From Aquarana catesbeiana (lineage: Eukaryota; Chordata; Amphibia; Anura; Ranidae), in assembly GCF_042186555.1 (NCBI RefSeq), contig NC_133334.1, forward strand, positions 24,971,794 to 25,035,793: a stretch of DNA of 64,000 nucleotides. Direction: 5' to 3'. Numbering within the stretch: position 1 is the first letter of the stretch; every line of letters begins with the position of its first letter. The translations under genes and the position numbers were made by a program. Under the pieces are notes generated by a model. It had not been told where the DNA came from, did no database searches, and was given only the letters and a program-made list of their open reading frames with translations. Shown piece by piece: positions 22,046 through 31,913 of this stretch.

Positions 22046-22647
22046 TACCGGAACTTCGTCAGAACCTACTGCCCCCTAGGTTCTGATCAAAATGTCCGTT
22101 GGACTACCATCAGCTTGCTGTAACAGCATTCTTATTTTTGAGAAGTGACACTTATATTGATACACTTGTCACAGGGTGATATATATTGGTTTAGTCACGT
22201 TATTCTCATTTTTGGATTTTTTTTTTTTTTTTTGATGCATTTAGGTTTCACCATTATTCTATTGAGTCACGTATATTGTTTATATATTTTTAGCAGGTAT
22301 TTTTTCATATTAGCGCCACTATTCATTCTCAAACCTACTGGGGTTTGAATTCGGATCACGTATGCTTTAGAATTGTATACAAAATTTTCGTTGATGGATT
22401 TCGGATCCAAATTCCGTTACAACGGGAACGTGACTGGTGTTTTTTTTGACCAATCAGAGGTTTTCTTCTGCTGCTGAGTGAGGGTTGGGGAAATTTACTT
22501 TTTTTTAATATGGGAGTGGGAGACTGGTACTGGTAGTCGATGGGAGATTCAGAATCGGACAAAATAAGAATGTTCGTTAATATCTTTTTATTATTGTCAT
22601 AATTACAATTATTCGTTATGATGAAGTTAAAATACCCAGGAAGTCAG

Positions 22648-23218
22648 CACAGCACAGGGATGGTGGGAGCCCCTCATAATGAGCACAGCACAGGGATGGA
22701 GGGAGCCCCTCATAATGAGCACAGCACAGGGATGGTGGGAGCCCCTCATAATGAGCACAGCACAGGGATGGTGGGGGCCCCTCATAATGAGCACAGCACA
22801 GGGATGGGGGAGCCCCTCATAATGAGCACAGCACAGGGATGGGGGGAGCCCCTCATAATGAGCACAGTACAGGGATGGGGGGAGCCCCTCATAATGAGCA
22901 CAGCACAGGGATGGTGGGGGCCCCTCATAATGAGCACAGCAGGGGTACAGCCCCAGGAGGAAGTCAGCACAGCACAGGGATGGGGGGAGCCCCTCATAAT
23001 GAGCACAGCACAGGGATGGGGGGAGCCCCTCATAATGAGCACAACACAGGGATGGGGGGAGCCCCTCATAATGAGCACAACACAGGGATGGGGGGAGCCC
23101 CTCATAATGAGCACAACACAGGGATGGGGGGAGCCCCTCATAATGAGCACAACACAGGGATGGGGGGAGCCCCTCATAATGAGCACAGCACAGGGATGAG
23201 AGGAGCCCCTCATAATGA
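22648..23218. repeat. 36-bp minisatellite, right array of the foldback (inverted)
   Basis: About fifteen units of the reverse complement, agcacagcacagggatgggg plus ggagcccctcataatg, with one interruption at about 22938-22971 (aggggtacagccccagg then aagtcagcacagc). A run of five units near 23037-23190 shares the variant cacaacacaggg, indicating recent local expansion within this arm. Confidence 0.95.
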
Positions 23219-24085
23219 GTCGACGACTGCCATATTGAGAGAAGTATTTTTTTTTTTTGCTTTTTTAATTCATAATAACGAACGTTCGTAATTGTTATAT
23301 AAAGTTAATGAACCTAACGAAAATTTGTATTTCTTACGAATCCAAATTGGATTTCGGACTCGAATTACGAAATACGAATTAACGGCTAATACGAAACGAA
23401 ACAAATTTATTGACGGCGCACATGTCTAATATCAGGATGAGAATAACAGGAATCTATCAACATTGGAGAATTAATACATCTGTCAGCGGGGAAGTCTCTT
23501 TACCATACCTTGGATAACTTTTACTGTGATTAATCAACTTTATTTTTACATGGCCCCATTGACTGACTGACTGACCGGTGACATAAGCAATATGGGCGCA
23601 TCAGATTAGTGTGCAATGTGCATCATTCCATCTTGGAACAGGGCGATTATTTTCTGTTTTTCACGGAGACACACTGGTCCTCCTTAGGAATTACATGTTG
23701 GTCACTCGATTAGAGGTGGCTTGAGGGGTTTTTACAGGTATTTATAGGGGGCGCTTTTTATCTGGGGGAGGGAGGGGGCCTGTGGACTGCTGCATTTATC
23801 CATTTCTCTCCCTAGTGGGAGATAGCTATATCTTTACACTGGATGAATTGTTCCCTTTCTGATGTAGGGAAGTATAGAACACTAGGAAATTTGTTTCCAG
23901 TTCCCTTTTGTCCTATATACAGGGGATAGGCGGGAGTTTTGGCTTGCTGTGCAATTTTTGTATTTTGCTCTTTTAAGCAATAAATTATATTGTAGTTAAC
24001 TCTTGAGGGTGTGCATGGATCTCTTTATTTTTATTCTTCGGTAAAATGTTTACAACCGCCATCCATTCTCAACAGACTTGTGTGT

Positions 24086-24104
24086 GTATATGTATGTGTG
24101 TGTA

Positions 24105-24178
<74 letters not shown>

Positions 24179-24234
24179 GTGTGTGTATATATAGATCTAT
24201 TCTCCTCATATCAATATCATTGTTTAGTTTAGAA

Positions 24235-24262
<28 letters not shown>
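24086..24262. repeat. TG/TA microsatellites between short inverted arms
   Basis: TGTG then an approximately 68-bp (TA)n run to about 24171, and a second (TA)n at 24236-24262. The flanks agatctattctcctcatatc (24192) and gatatgaggagaa (24310) belong to a 38-bp inverted pair spanning 24190-24325. Confidence 0.9.
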
Positions 24263-24265
<3 letters not shown>

Positions 24266-24469
24266 TTTTATTTATTAGATCTATTGTCCTAAACTAGACA
24301 ATGATATTGATATGAGGAGAAAACTTGTTTAAAGGAGTGATCCTTTTTATTCGTTTCCTCCTTGACCACACCAGGGAAGTTTCCATATTTGTGCCCATCC
24401 TGTCCCAAATGCGCCAAAAGTTCCACCAAAAATAATATTTTGCAATTCCCTGTGTCTGTCGTTCTGCAG

Positions 24470-24610
24470 AACGTGTTTGTCCAGCTCTCTCTGGCCTTTC
24501 GGAATGACAGTTACACTCTGGAGTCCCGGCTGAATCAAGCTGAAAGGGAACGCAACCTGACCGAGGACAACAACGAGAAGGAGATTGAGACCTTCAGAAC
24601 AGCTGTCATG
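24470..24610 (+). CDS. IRAG1: IRAG1 exon C (start of conserved MRVI1 domain)
   Basis: A 141-nt exon of 47 whole codons (phase 0 at both ends), acceptor gttctgcag, donor atg|gtaaga. It encodes NVFVQLSLAFRNDSYTLESR followed by LNQAERERNLTEDNNEKEIE and TFRTAVM. This is the strongest family signature in the window. The charged heptad-like pattern from LESRLNQAERER onward suggests a coiled coil, consistent with the IP3-receptor-contacting central region. The exon lies only about 450 bp downstream of a 3-kb foldback element. Confidence 0.93.
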
Positions 24611-24984
24611 GTAAGAAGATGGATGAGGGTGCCAGAAAAAGAATCACATTTTTTTATTAAAGGAATTTCCCGCAAACGCATTTAGAAAAGGTTACACCCT
24701 TAAAAACCACCTTAACCATTACTTTCAATGAATGTTGCTAAACCAGTGAAGTGCATCGGAAATGTCCTGATTATGTTCACCAAAATTTTGGCAAAGTGAA
24801 ATCTCTCAATTTCTTCCCTAGTACCTGTATTATTTCTGGAACACTGCTGGATGGACAAATATCTGCTCTACCTTAGTTTTGAGCTTTATCATCTCACAGT
24901 AGCCGAGAATTGGGATCTCCGGTGTCAGTGCCCTGCCCACATGCCAGTTTAATTTATATAGGGCACTCACCTACATAGTGGCGT
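24611..24984. other. Intron after exon C
   Basis: No exon or clear repeat recognised. The same applies to 24326-24469 before exon C and 25691-26265 after the hAT pair, apart from a dispersed-module copy at 26005-26048. Confidence 0.4.
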
Positions 24985-25025
24985 TTATTTACTAAAGGCA
25001 AATAGACTGTGCAGTTGCAGTAGAG

Positions 25026-25322
25026 CAGTGATCAACCTGTGGCCCGGGGGCCGGATGCAGCCCTTTTGCTTGCCTTTATCCAGCCCTTGGGGGCACTATT
25101 CCTCCCGCTGATCCGAGACACTAATCTGCCAACTGACACCAACAATGGATCACCATTTCTCCCACTGACAGCAATAATGGGGCACTATTCCTCCCCATGA
25201 TGCCAAATGTGACGATGTATACTCCCACTGATGCCAGGAATATTTCCACTCCCGCACTCCACAATTTGGCCCCCCCTAAAATCTGAAGGACAATGAACAG
25301 GCTCTTTGTTTGGAGACCCGTG
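25026..25322. mobile_element. hAT-type element (CAGTGATCAACC / GTTTGGAGACC ends)
   Basis: The left end CAGTGATCAACCTGTGGCCC resembles the inverted right end GTTTGGAGACCCGTG. The interior is a diverged cactattcctcccactgat-type tandem. Flanks cagtagag and ctctagag agree at 6 of 8. A further MITE (tttactaaaggcaaatagac ... gctctggagcatctgcgctt) appears to enclose it at about 24985-25690. Confidence 0.65.
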
Positions 25323-25330
25323 CTCTAGAG

Positions 25331-25487
25331 CAAAGATGTCAAACTGGCGGCCCTCCAGCTGTTGCAGAACTACAAGTCCCATCATGCCACTGCTTTTGGG
25401 AGTCATGCTTGCAACTGCCAGCCTTGCAATGCCCCATGGGGCTTGTAGTTCTGCAACAGCTGGAGGGCCGCCAGTTTGACACCTGTT
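25331..25487. mobile_element. hAT MITE (GATGTCAAACTGGCGGCC termini)
   Basis: 157 bp. Left GTCAAACTGGCGGCCCTCCA, right TGGAGGGCCGCCAGTTTGAC. Inner arms GCTGTTGCAGAACTACAAG and CTTGTAGTTCTGCAACAGC. Perfect duplication CTCTAGAG at 25323-25330 and 25488-25495. Confidence 0.95.
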
Positions 25488-26265
25488 CTCTAGAGCTTAG
25501 CAAATGAGGTAAAGCTCTGTTGATTTCCATCATCCAATCATGCGCAAGCAAAAATGCTGTTTTTTTGCTGTTTTTTTTTTTTTTTTTTTTTTTCTTCGTT
25601 TTGCTTGCATGTGATTAGGTATTCTTTTCAAAGTGATGCTTTACCCTATTTACTAAGCTCTGGAGCATCTGCGCTTTGCTAAGTGCAGTCTTTTTGATGG
25701 TATTAAATCCACCCCAATGTTTTTTTAATCTGCACAGATACTGGATTTTTTACTGTAAGTCACTGAGCTTTCTCAAGGTATCCATAGACTTCATGTGATG
25801 GGCACATGGTTAGGATGTATGCAGCTGGATCAAAAGTGCAAAAATCCACATGTTTTAAAAATCCTTCATTCGATTTGTATGCATTTATGGAGACGATCAT
25901 CATATTCTAGTTTAGCAATACCGATGTCAATTTACTAAAGTACTGTTCACTTTGGAGACAAAATGTTCTCAGTTTTTAGAAAGAGGAATAAAAAAGGTCC
26001 TCTTATCTCGGAGAACGCATTTCGCCCCGCCCTCAGGGCTTAGTCAGAGCCACACTATCGGCACTTGGAGCAGCACTCCATTATGCATATACAAGGTCTT
26101 GAAGGAGGAGTTTGTGCAGAAGTTGATGGGGACCCGTCTAAGGTATGGCATCCTAATTTAGTGTGGTCAAGTTGTTGAGACCCATGATTGATGTACAGAT
26201 GAGTATTCTGTGGTAGGTTTATGTGATTACCCCCCGAAGTGGCGCAGTGTAGCTGGAGGCCAACA

Positions 26266-28437
26266 AAGTAACAGAATTTGGGCTGCAGATACAGGGCTCT
26301 GTTTGGCTGTTTCTTTATGGTACCTTCAAGGACCTTCAACACATCCTTCTTGTTTGCCGTAAATATTGTTTTTTTTTTTATTGTACTGGTTTTTGTAATA
26401 AAGGGCTGCTGTACCATTAAACCCCATTTGTGTGTGGTGTAGGTTTTCTTTTGGTGAATACAAGTGGAAAAGGATGGCTTGGTGGTAGTAGCAGCAGGCT
26501 CCCTCTAAAAACCCCGTCATGTTTTCAGAGAACAAAAGATTGCACTAGATGGTGAAATCTTAGCCCAGATTGTCTTGGATGTCTAGTATTCATACCCTTT
26601 TGAAATTTTCCACATTTTGTCGTGTTACAACCAAAAACATGTATTTTATGTGATAGACCAACACAAAGTGGCACATAATTGTGAAGTGGAAGGAAAATGA
26701 TAAATGATTTTCAGTTTTTTTACAAATATATGAAAAGTGTAGTGTACATTTGTATTCAGCCCCCTGAGTCAATACTTTTGTAGAACCTCCTTTCACTGCA
26801 ATTACAGCTGCAAGTCTTTTTGGGGATGTCTCTACCAGCTTTGTACATCTAGTAAGTGACATTTTTGCCCATTCTTCTTTGCAAAATAGCTCAATTTCTG
26901 TCAAATTGGATGGAGAGCGTCTGTAAACAGCATTTTTCAAGTCTTGCCACAGATTCTCAATTGGATTTAGGTCTGCACTGTGACTGGGCCATTCTAACAC
27001 ATGAATATGCTTTGCTCTAAACCATTCCATTGTAGCTCTGGCTGGATGTTTAGGGTCATTGTCCTGCTGGAAGGTGAACCTCCACCCCAGTCTCAAGTCT
27101 TATGCAGACTCTAACAGATTTTCTTCTAAGATTGCCCTGTATTTGGCTCCATCCATCTTCCCATCAACTCTGACCAGCTTCCCTGTCCCTGCTGAAGAAA
27201 AGATGGTGTGTTCAGGGTGATGTGCAGTGTTAGTTTTCCGCCACACATAGCATTTTACTTTTAGGCCAAAAAGTTTAATTTTGGTTTCATTTGACCAGAT
27301 CACCTTCTTCCACGTTTGCTGTGTCCCCCCACATGGTTTCTCGCAAAAAGGCTAACGGGACTTCTTATGACTTTCTTTCAACAATGGCTTTCTTCTTGTC
27401 ACTCTTCCATAAAGGTCAGATTTGTGGAGAACACGACTAATAGTTGTCCTGTGGACAGATTCTCCCACCTGAGCTGTGGATCTCTGCAGCTCCTCCAGAG
27501 TTACCATGGACCTCTTGGCTGCTTCTCTGAATGCTCTTCTTGCCCGGCCTGTCCGTTTAGGTGGACGGCCATGTCTTGGTAGGTTTGCAGTTGTACCATA
27601 CTCTTTCCATTTTCGGATGATGGATTGAACAGAGCTCTGTGAGATGTTCAAAGCTTTGGATATTTTATTTTTAATAACCTAACCCTGCTTTAATCTTCTC
27701 CACAACTTTATCCCTGATCAGTTTGGTGTGTTCCTTGGCCTTCATGATGCTGTTTGTTCACTAAGGTTCTCTAACAAACCTCTGGAGGGCTACACAGAAC
27801 AGCTGTATTTATACTGAGATTAAATTACACACAGGTAGACTCTATTTACTAATTGGGTGACTTCTGAAGGCAATTGGTTCCACTAGATTCTAGTTAGGGG
27901 TATCAGAGTAAAGGGGGTTGTATACAAATCCCCCCACACACACACACACACACACAAATATGAAAATCATTTATCATTTTCCTTCCACTTCACAATTATG
28001 TGCCACTTTGTGTTGGTCTATCACATAAAAGCCCAAAAATCCCAAGAAAATTTACGTTTTTTGGTTGTAACATGAAAAAATATGGAACACTTCAAGGGGT
28101 ATGAATACTTTTCAAAGGCACTGTAGATCTAGACATCCAAGCTATGACAATCTGGGTTAAGATTTCACCATCTAGTCCAATCGTTTGGCCTCTGATAACA
28201 GATAGAGGGAGCCTGCCACTACTACCACTAAGTCACCCTTTTCCACTTGTATTCACCAAAAACAAACCTAAACCACACACGAATGGGGTTTAATGGTACA
28301 GCAGCCATTTATTACAAAATCCAGTCCAATTAAAAAAAAAAAAAAACAATATTTACCGCAAACAACAAGAATGATGGGTAGACGGTACCATAACGAAACC
28401 AACAAACGGAGCCCTGTATCTGCAGCACAAATTCTGA
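26266..28437. repeat. Inverted duplication arms flanking a Tc1 element
   Basis: 26266-26586 and 28128-28437 are inverted copies (for example tttaccgc/gccgtaaat near the outer end, ggtacagcagc / gctgctgtacc, gaatacaagtggaaaag / cttttccacttgtattc, gatggtgaaatctta / taagatttcaccatc), around 85-90 percent identical by eye. The Tc1 element occupies the spacer. Confidence 0.85.
26587..28125 (-). mobile_element. Tc1-like transposon, about 1.54 kb, broken transposase
   Basis: Terminal inverted repeats: TATTCATACCCTTTTGAAAT at the left, and at the right AGGGGTATGAATACTTTTCA, with matching inner parts (tgtgatagaccaacacaaag against ctttgtgttggtctatcaca). The minus strand encodes NISQSSVQSIIRKWKEYGTT, a GRPPKRTGRARR hook, MIWSNETKIKLFG, FTFQQDNDPKHPARATMEWF and PIENLWQDLKNAV. 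The D of QQD and E of PIEN are 34 residues apart (DD34E). DE in the first catalytic box reads NE. The reading is split by frameshifts. Confidence 0.92.
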
Positions 28438-28556
28438 TACTTTGTGTTGGTCTATCACATAAAATCCCAATAAAATACATTTACGTTTGTGGTTGGAATA
28501 TGAGAAAATCTGGAAAATTTCAAGGGGTATGAATACTTTTTTCAAGGCACTGTAAA
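28438..28556. mobile_element. Second Tc1 terminal-repeat fragment
   Basis: TTTGTGTTGGTCTATCACAT, then AAGGGGTATGAATACTTTTT, then AAGGCACTGTA, the same terminal repeat as at 28010-28125, directly repeated 420 bp away. It is a solo end with no coding part. Confidence 0.85.
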
Positions 28557-28706
28557 TAATATTTCCTTATATACAGTATTTTGTTTTTATTTAAAAGGGA
28601 TTGCAAATGTGGATTAGGTTGTCTATTTAAATTTTAAATATGTATCATTTTGAAAAGCTTTTAGTTTTGTCATTTAACACATAATACGCGTGTTCCCCTT
28701 TTTTAG

Positions 28707-28838
28707 TCTTCAGTGTCGATCTGGCAGAACAGTGAACACCGTGAAGCCTTTCAGAAGCTGCTAGAAGACATTGCTGTCCTTCACCGCCTCACCACTAGAC
28801 TCTCTAGCCGGGCCGAGATGGTTGGCGCTGTGCGACAG
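28707..28838 (+). CDS. IRAG1: IRAG1 exon D (coiled-coil core)
   Basis: A 132-nt exon of 44 codons, acceptor cccctttttttag, donor cag|gtaaag, phase 0 at both ends. It reads SSVSIWQNSEHREAFQKLLE, then DIAVLHRLTTRLSSRAEMVG, then AVRQ. The segment KLLEDIAVLHRLTTRLSSRAE is a helical, heptad-rich stretch strongly conserved in IRAG proteins. It is followed by an intron of only 75 nt. Confidence 0.95.
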
Positions 28839-28913
28839 GTAAAGGTACTAAAAAGCTGAACATCTGATGGCGCTGTAACTCTCATCCTTCTAATCTCTTC
28901 CTCCTGTGTCCAG

Positions 28914-29055
28914 GAAAAGCGTATGTCAAAAGCCACAGAGGTGATGATGCAGTACGTAGAGAATTTGAAGAGGACCTATGAGAAGGACCATGCAGAGTTA
29001 ATGGAATATAAAAAACTGGCCAATCAGAATTCCAGTCGGAATTACAACGGAAGTG
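28914..29055 (+). CDS. IRAG1: IRAG1 exon E (coiled coil, end)
   Basis: A 142-nt exon, acceptor cctgtgtccag, donor agtg|gtaaat. It reads EKRMSKATEVMMQYVENLKR, then TYEKDHAELMEYKKLANQNS, then SRNYNGS, leaving one base (G) for a split glutamate codon. The EKRMSKATEVM..YVENLKR..EKDHAEL helix is the best conserved part of the family. The exon ends just before the serine/arginine-rich linker that carries kinase-type motifs. Confidence 0.95.
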
Positions 29056-29248
29056 GTAAATGGCGTATATCACAGATACAGTTGTTTGTTGTGCTGGTGG
29101 TCAACTAAGCAGAGTCTTCCTTCCCTTCTACTAGAAAAGTGTAAAAGGGATGAGAGTGCCACAAATATAGGTCCAGTAATTCTATTTTGTACATAATAAG
29201 TGGTTAGAAAAGGCAGCCAGTGCATTTCGGGAGCTCAAAACTCCTCTT

Positions 29249-30760
29249 ACTAAATTCATTTTAGATTGGTCCTTCTCTCATCCCTTGTATACTCTTAAAA
29301 CTATTCCAGAAGCCCCACAAGGATACTGTGGTTGACAGAGCTGCCTCTAAACTTTGGATTTCATGCCCCATCTTTTCTACATTCTGGTCCAGCAGTCCAC
29401 CAACGTGTCTTTTTTTTATTTATTTTTTTTTTCCCTTCTAGAAAAGCTTAGAAAATTAAAGGAAGGATCCTATTGGCTGGGCAATATTTTTTTGTGTCAG
29501 ACTTGTTAATTAAGAAAGATTGTGTTTTCCCACAGTGTCCGAGACCCTACAGTTTGCTACATTAGAGTGAATTTGGTATATTTAACTTTTTTTTTTTTTT
29601 TTAATTCTGCGGCGTGTGAAACGCACTCAAACTTCACCAGGTGCCAAAGAAAGTGCACACACATAAAGAGTGACACAAAACATGCAACGGGTGTTGCACA
29701 GTCCTCCCTAGGAAGGACCTTACCCTCATCCCCCGGGGCGTAAGGCTCCAGACTTGGACTGAGGTACTCACTAGGCCCGTCTGGCCGAAACCAGATGAAC
29801 CCCTTTCTCTGGAGGGTCTGCCAAAACAGACCCACCCAAGTACTCGTTCGGGCTCCCCTGAAGGGAAACCCCATAAGAGAGGGCGAACCAAGCCAGAAGA
29901 CCATGTCCACCCCCTCCCAAGACTTTCAGGGTAGGCCAGAGGACCCATACCCTACTAATCACACTGTGACAAACGTGTAACAACCAAACAAAAGAAAAAT
30001 ACAAAAAAGTGACAACACGGGGTAAATAAATAGAAAGTGGGGAGAAGGAAGTGGGAGAAGTGAAAGTGGCCATTGTGCAATGCAATGGCCGTCCCTTCGG
30101 CCAGGAATAAAAAAATTCCTCTGGTCCTAGCCAAAAGGCTCGGCCCAAGAGGCAGGTGTGAAAAAAGTGTGTTGTGAAGTGACCATGGTGCCAACAAAAC
30201 TCAGTTTGGTATATTTTAAGTTTTACATCTAATAGGGAACTACACATTATTGCCAAAAACTGAACATTTAACCATTACCTATATGAGCTTGTTGGACATT
30301 CCATTTCAAAGTCATAAGTATTGATATGGACTCCCCCCCCCTTACTAAATTTAGATTAGATTTGTCGCTCTCTCCTCCCTTCTACACTCTAAAAACGACT
30401 CCAGAGGCCCCCCAAGGATACCCCGGTTGAGAGAGCTGCCTCTGAAATTTGGATTTCAAGCCTAATCGATTCTACATTCTGGTTCAGCAGTCTACCAACA
30501 TATCTTTCTCTTCTCCGTTCCCTTCTTCTAGAAAAGCGTAGACAATAAAAGGACAAATCCTATTGGCTGGGCAATATTTATTTGTAAGAATTGTCAATAT
30601 AGAATGAGGATTATGTTTTAACCCACAATGTCCAAGACCCTACAGTTTGCTTCATTAGAGAGAGTTTGGTATATTTAGGTTTTCTATCTAATAGGGAACT
30701 ACACTACATTGTCAACATTTGACCCTTATCTACATGAGGTTGGACATCCCTTTCTGAAGT
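29249..30760. repeat. Tandem duplication of intron sequence (about 0.45 kb per unit, one unit interrupted)
   Basis: Unit 1 (29249-29583 plus 30205-30335) and unit 2 (30337-30760) share in order CTACATTCTGGTYCAGCAGT, CCTATTGGCTGGGCAATATT, GACCCTACAGTTTGCT and TTTGGTATATTT, and the start of a Tc1-type end. Unit 1 carries the 621-bp retroposon; unit 2 is uninterrupted at the same point. Confidence 0.8.
29584..30204 (-). mobile_element. Poly(A) retroposon, about 620 bp, of unknown family
   Basis: In minus orientation it ends in a run of about 18 A (T run 29587-29604). A 12-bp duplication TTTGGTATATTT lies at 29572-29583 and 30205-30216. The sister repeat unit at about 30660-30680 preserves the empty site. 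The body is G+C-richer than its surroundings. About 60 nt from its 5' end is a CCTTTTGGCTAGGACCA phrase reminiscent of the U2 snRNA 5' region. No ORF with recognisable homology. Confidence 0.75.
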
Positions 30761-31376
30761 CATGGGTATTATTATGGACTCCCCACCTCCTTCTATGGGA
30801 AGGCTTTCCACAAGATTGTCTGTCTTTGGGAAATTGTGCCCATACAGCAAAAAGAACATTTCTAAAGTCAGGCACTGATGTTGGATTAGAAGACCTGATT
30901 TACAAGGCTAATCTGTGCAAGACACTTGGGTTCCTCCACATCAAACCATTTGGGTTATTTACTAAAACTGGAGAGTGCAAAATCTGGTGCAACTCTGCAT
31001 AGAAACCAATCGGCTTCCAGGTTTTATTGCCAAAGCCTAATTGAACAAGCTGAAGTTAGACGCTGATTGGCTACCATGCACATCTGCATAAGATTCTGAG
31101 TGTTCCAGTTTTAGTAAATAGGCTCCCCATGTCTTTTTGGCGCTTGCTTAGTGCAAAGGGGCACAATCATGTTGGAACAGAAAAGTGTCTTCTCCAAACT
31201 GTTCCCTCAAGGTTGGAAGCACACAATTGTCTTACAATGTCTTTGCACACTGTAATGTTAACAGTACTCTTCACTGGAAACACCTGAACCTTATAATTTG
31301 GAGATGTCCACATACTTTTAGCGAAGTAGTAGGTTTGATGGTCAGATGTCAACAAACTTTTGACCATATACTGTAC
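30702..31376. mobile_element. Tc1-like fragment with nested MITE
   Basis: It starts ACTACATTGTCAACATTTGA and ends CAAACTTTTGACCATATACTGTA. The interior matches non-coding forms of the element at 40789-41895: GGGAAGGCTTTCCACAAG, GTCAGGCACTGATGTTGGA, TTCCTCCACATCAAACCA, CATGTCTTT and AATCATGTTGGAACAG. It is interrupted at about 30955-31123 by a TTTACTAAAACTGGAGAGTG MITE. Confidence 0.75.
30955..31123. mobile_element. TTTACTAAAACTGGAG MITE, copy 1
   Basis: The left TTATTTACTAAAACTGGAGA is inverted at the right to TTCCAGTTTTAGTAAATAGG, with AGTGCAAAATCTGGTGCA and CATAGAAACCAATCGGCTTC inside. Other copies: 53465-53632, 53640-54735 (interrupted) and 55327-55500. Confidence 0.88.
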
Positions 31377-31863
31377 AAGCCCCAGGAAACTTTACCTGGC
31401 CAATACAAGAAATCCTGGAGTTTTAAACACAACTTAATGATAAGGGTCAGTCCAGCCAGAAATACTATTTCAATGTTTGGTAGATGATACAGAGTGCTAC
31501 CCCTGGCAGTCTCTTCTGTTCCTTGGGGACTCTATTGTTGAGATCTTTGCGCTTTGTTCCTGGCTCTGCCCCCCCCCCAGTTGTACTCATTATGAGACTC
31601 CCACCATCCCTGTTGAATTTTTAAAATGTATTTTATATTGTGAAAATTGTAATGGGAGGAGATGGGGCACACAAAGGTGGATGGAACACCCACTGTTTCC
31701 AGGTGGACAGGATCAAAGCCAGGATTTATCCCATTCTGGCATTGAAGACACATCAAGGGGGCTGACTCAGATCACCAAGACCCACCTATAAATTAAATAT
31801 CACTTTTGGATTTGGCTGCCCCTAAATGAAAATGATGACCTTTTCTTTTTCTTTCATTTACAG
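31377..31863. other. Intron before exon F with one minisatellite-like monomer
   Basis: 31578-31615 reads gtactcattatgagactccc accatccctg, the core of the 36-bp repeat in the foldback element, followed by ttttatattgtgaaaattg and a ggaggag..cacaaaggtgg segment also seen near 35330-35400. No exon. Confidence 0.5.
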
Positions 31864-31913
31864 AAGATGGTGTCCCACGCTCTTCTCGTTCAATGTCATT
31901 GACTATTGGCAAG
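31864..31913 (+). CDS. IRAG1: IRAG1 exon F (RSSRSMS linker)
   Basis: A 50-nt exon, acceptor catttacag, donor aag|gtagga. With the carried-over G it reads EDGVPRSSRSMSLTIGK. RSSRSMS is a basic phosphorylation-type motif. Mammalian IRAG1 is phosphorylated by cGMP kinase at several serines in this linker region. Assigning this serine to a named mammalian site is inference. Confidence 0.9.

Larger units (their letters stand above)
20967..24021. mobile_element. Foldback-like element with 0.8-kb inverted arms and inner tandem repeats
   Basis: It starts GATCCATGCACACCCTCAAG and ends with the inverted copy, CTTGAGGGTGTGCATGGATC. Outer arms 20967-21744 and 23219-24021 are inverted copies with only scattered differences (for example TTAGACATGTGCGCCGTCAA against TTGACGGCGCACATGTCTAA). 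Inside each arm is an array of 36-bp repeats facing the other. The roughly 600-bp centre is unique in the window and AT-rich. The layout resembles Drosophila FB elements. No transposase ORF and no target duplication were found. Confidence 0.85.

Noticed and set aside
21597..23291. Several 90-190-codon ORFs made of MRGSPHPCAVLI-like or NEHSTGMGGAPH-like repeats
   Set aside because: They are translations of the 36-bp minisatellite, open in several frames because 36 is divisible by three; no start context, domain or splice evidence.
29771..30256. 161-codon minus-strand ORF
   Set aside because: It crosses the end of a poly(A) retroposon into its target duplication; no recognisable domain.
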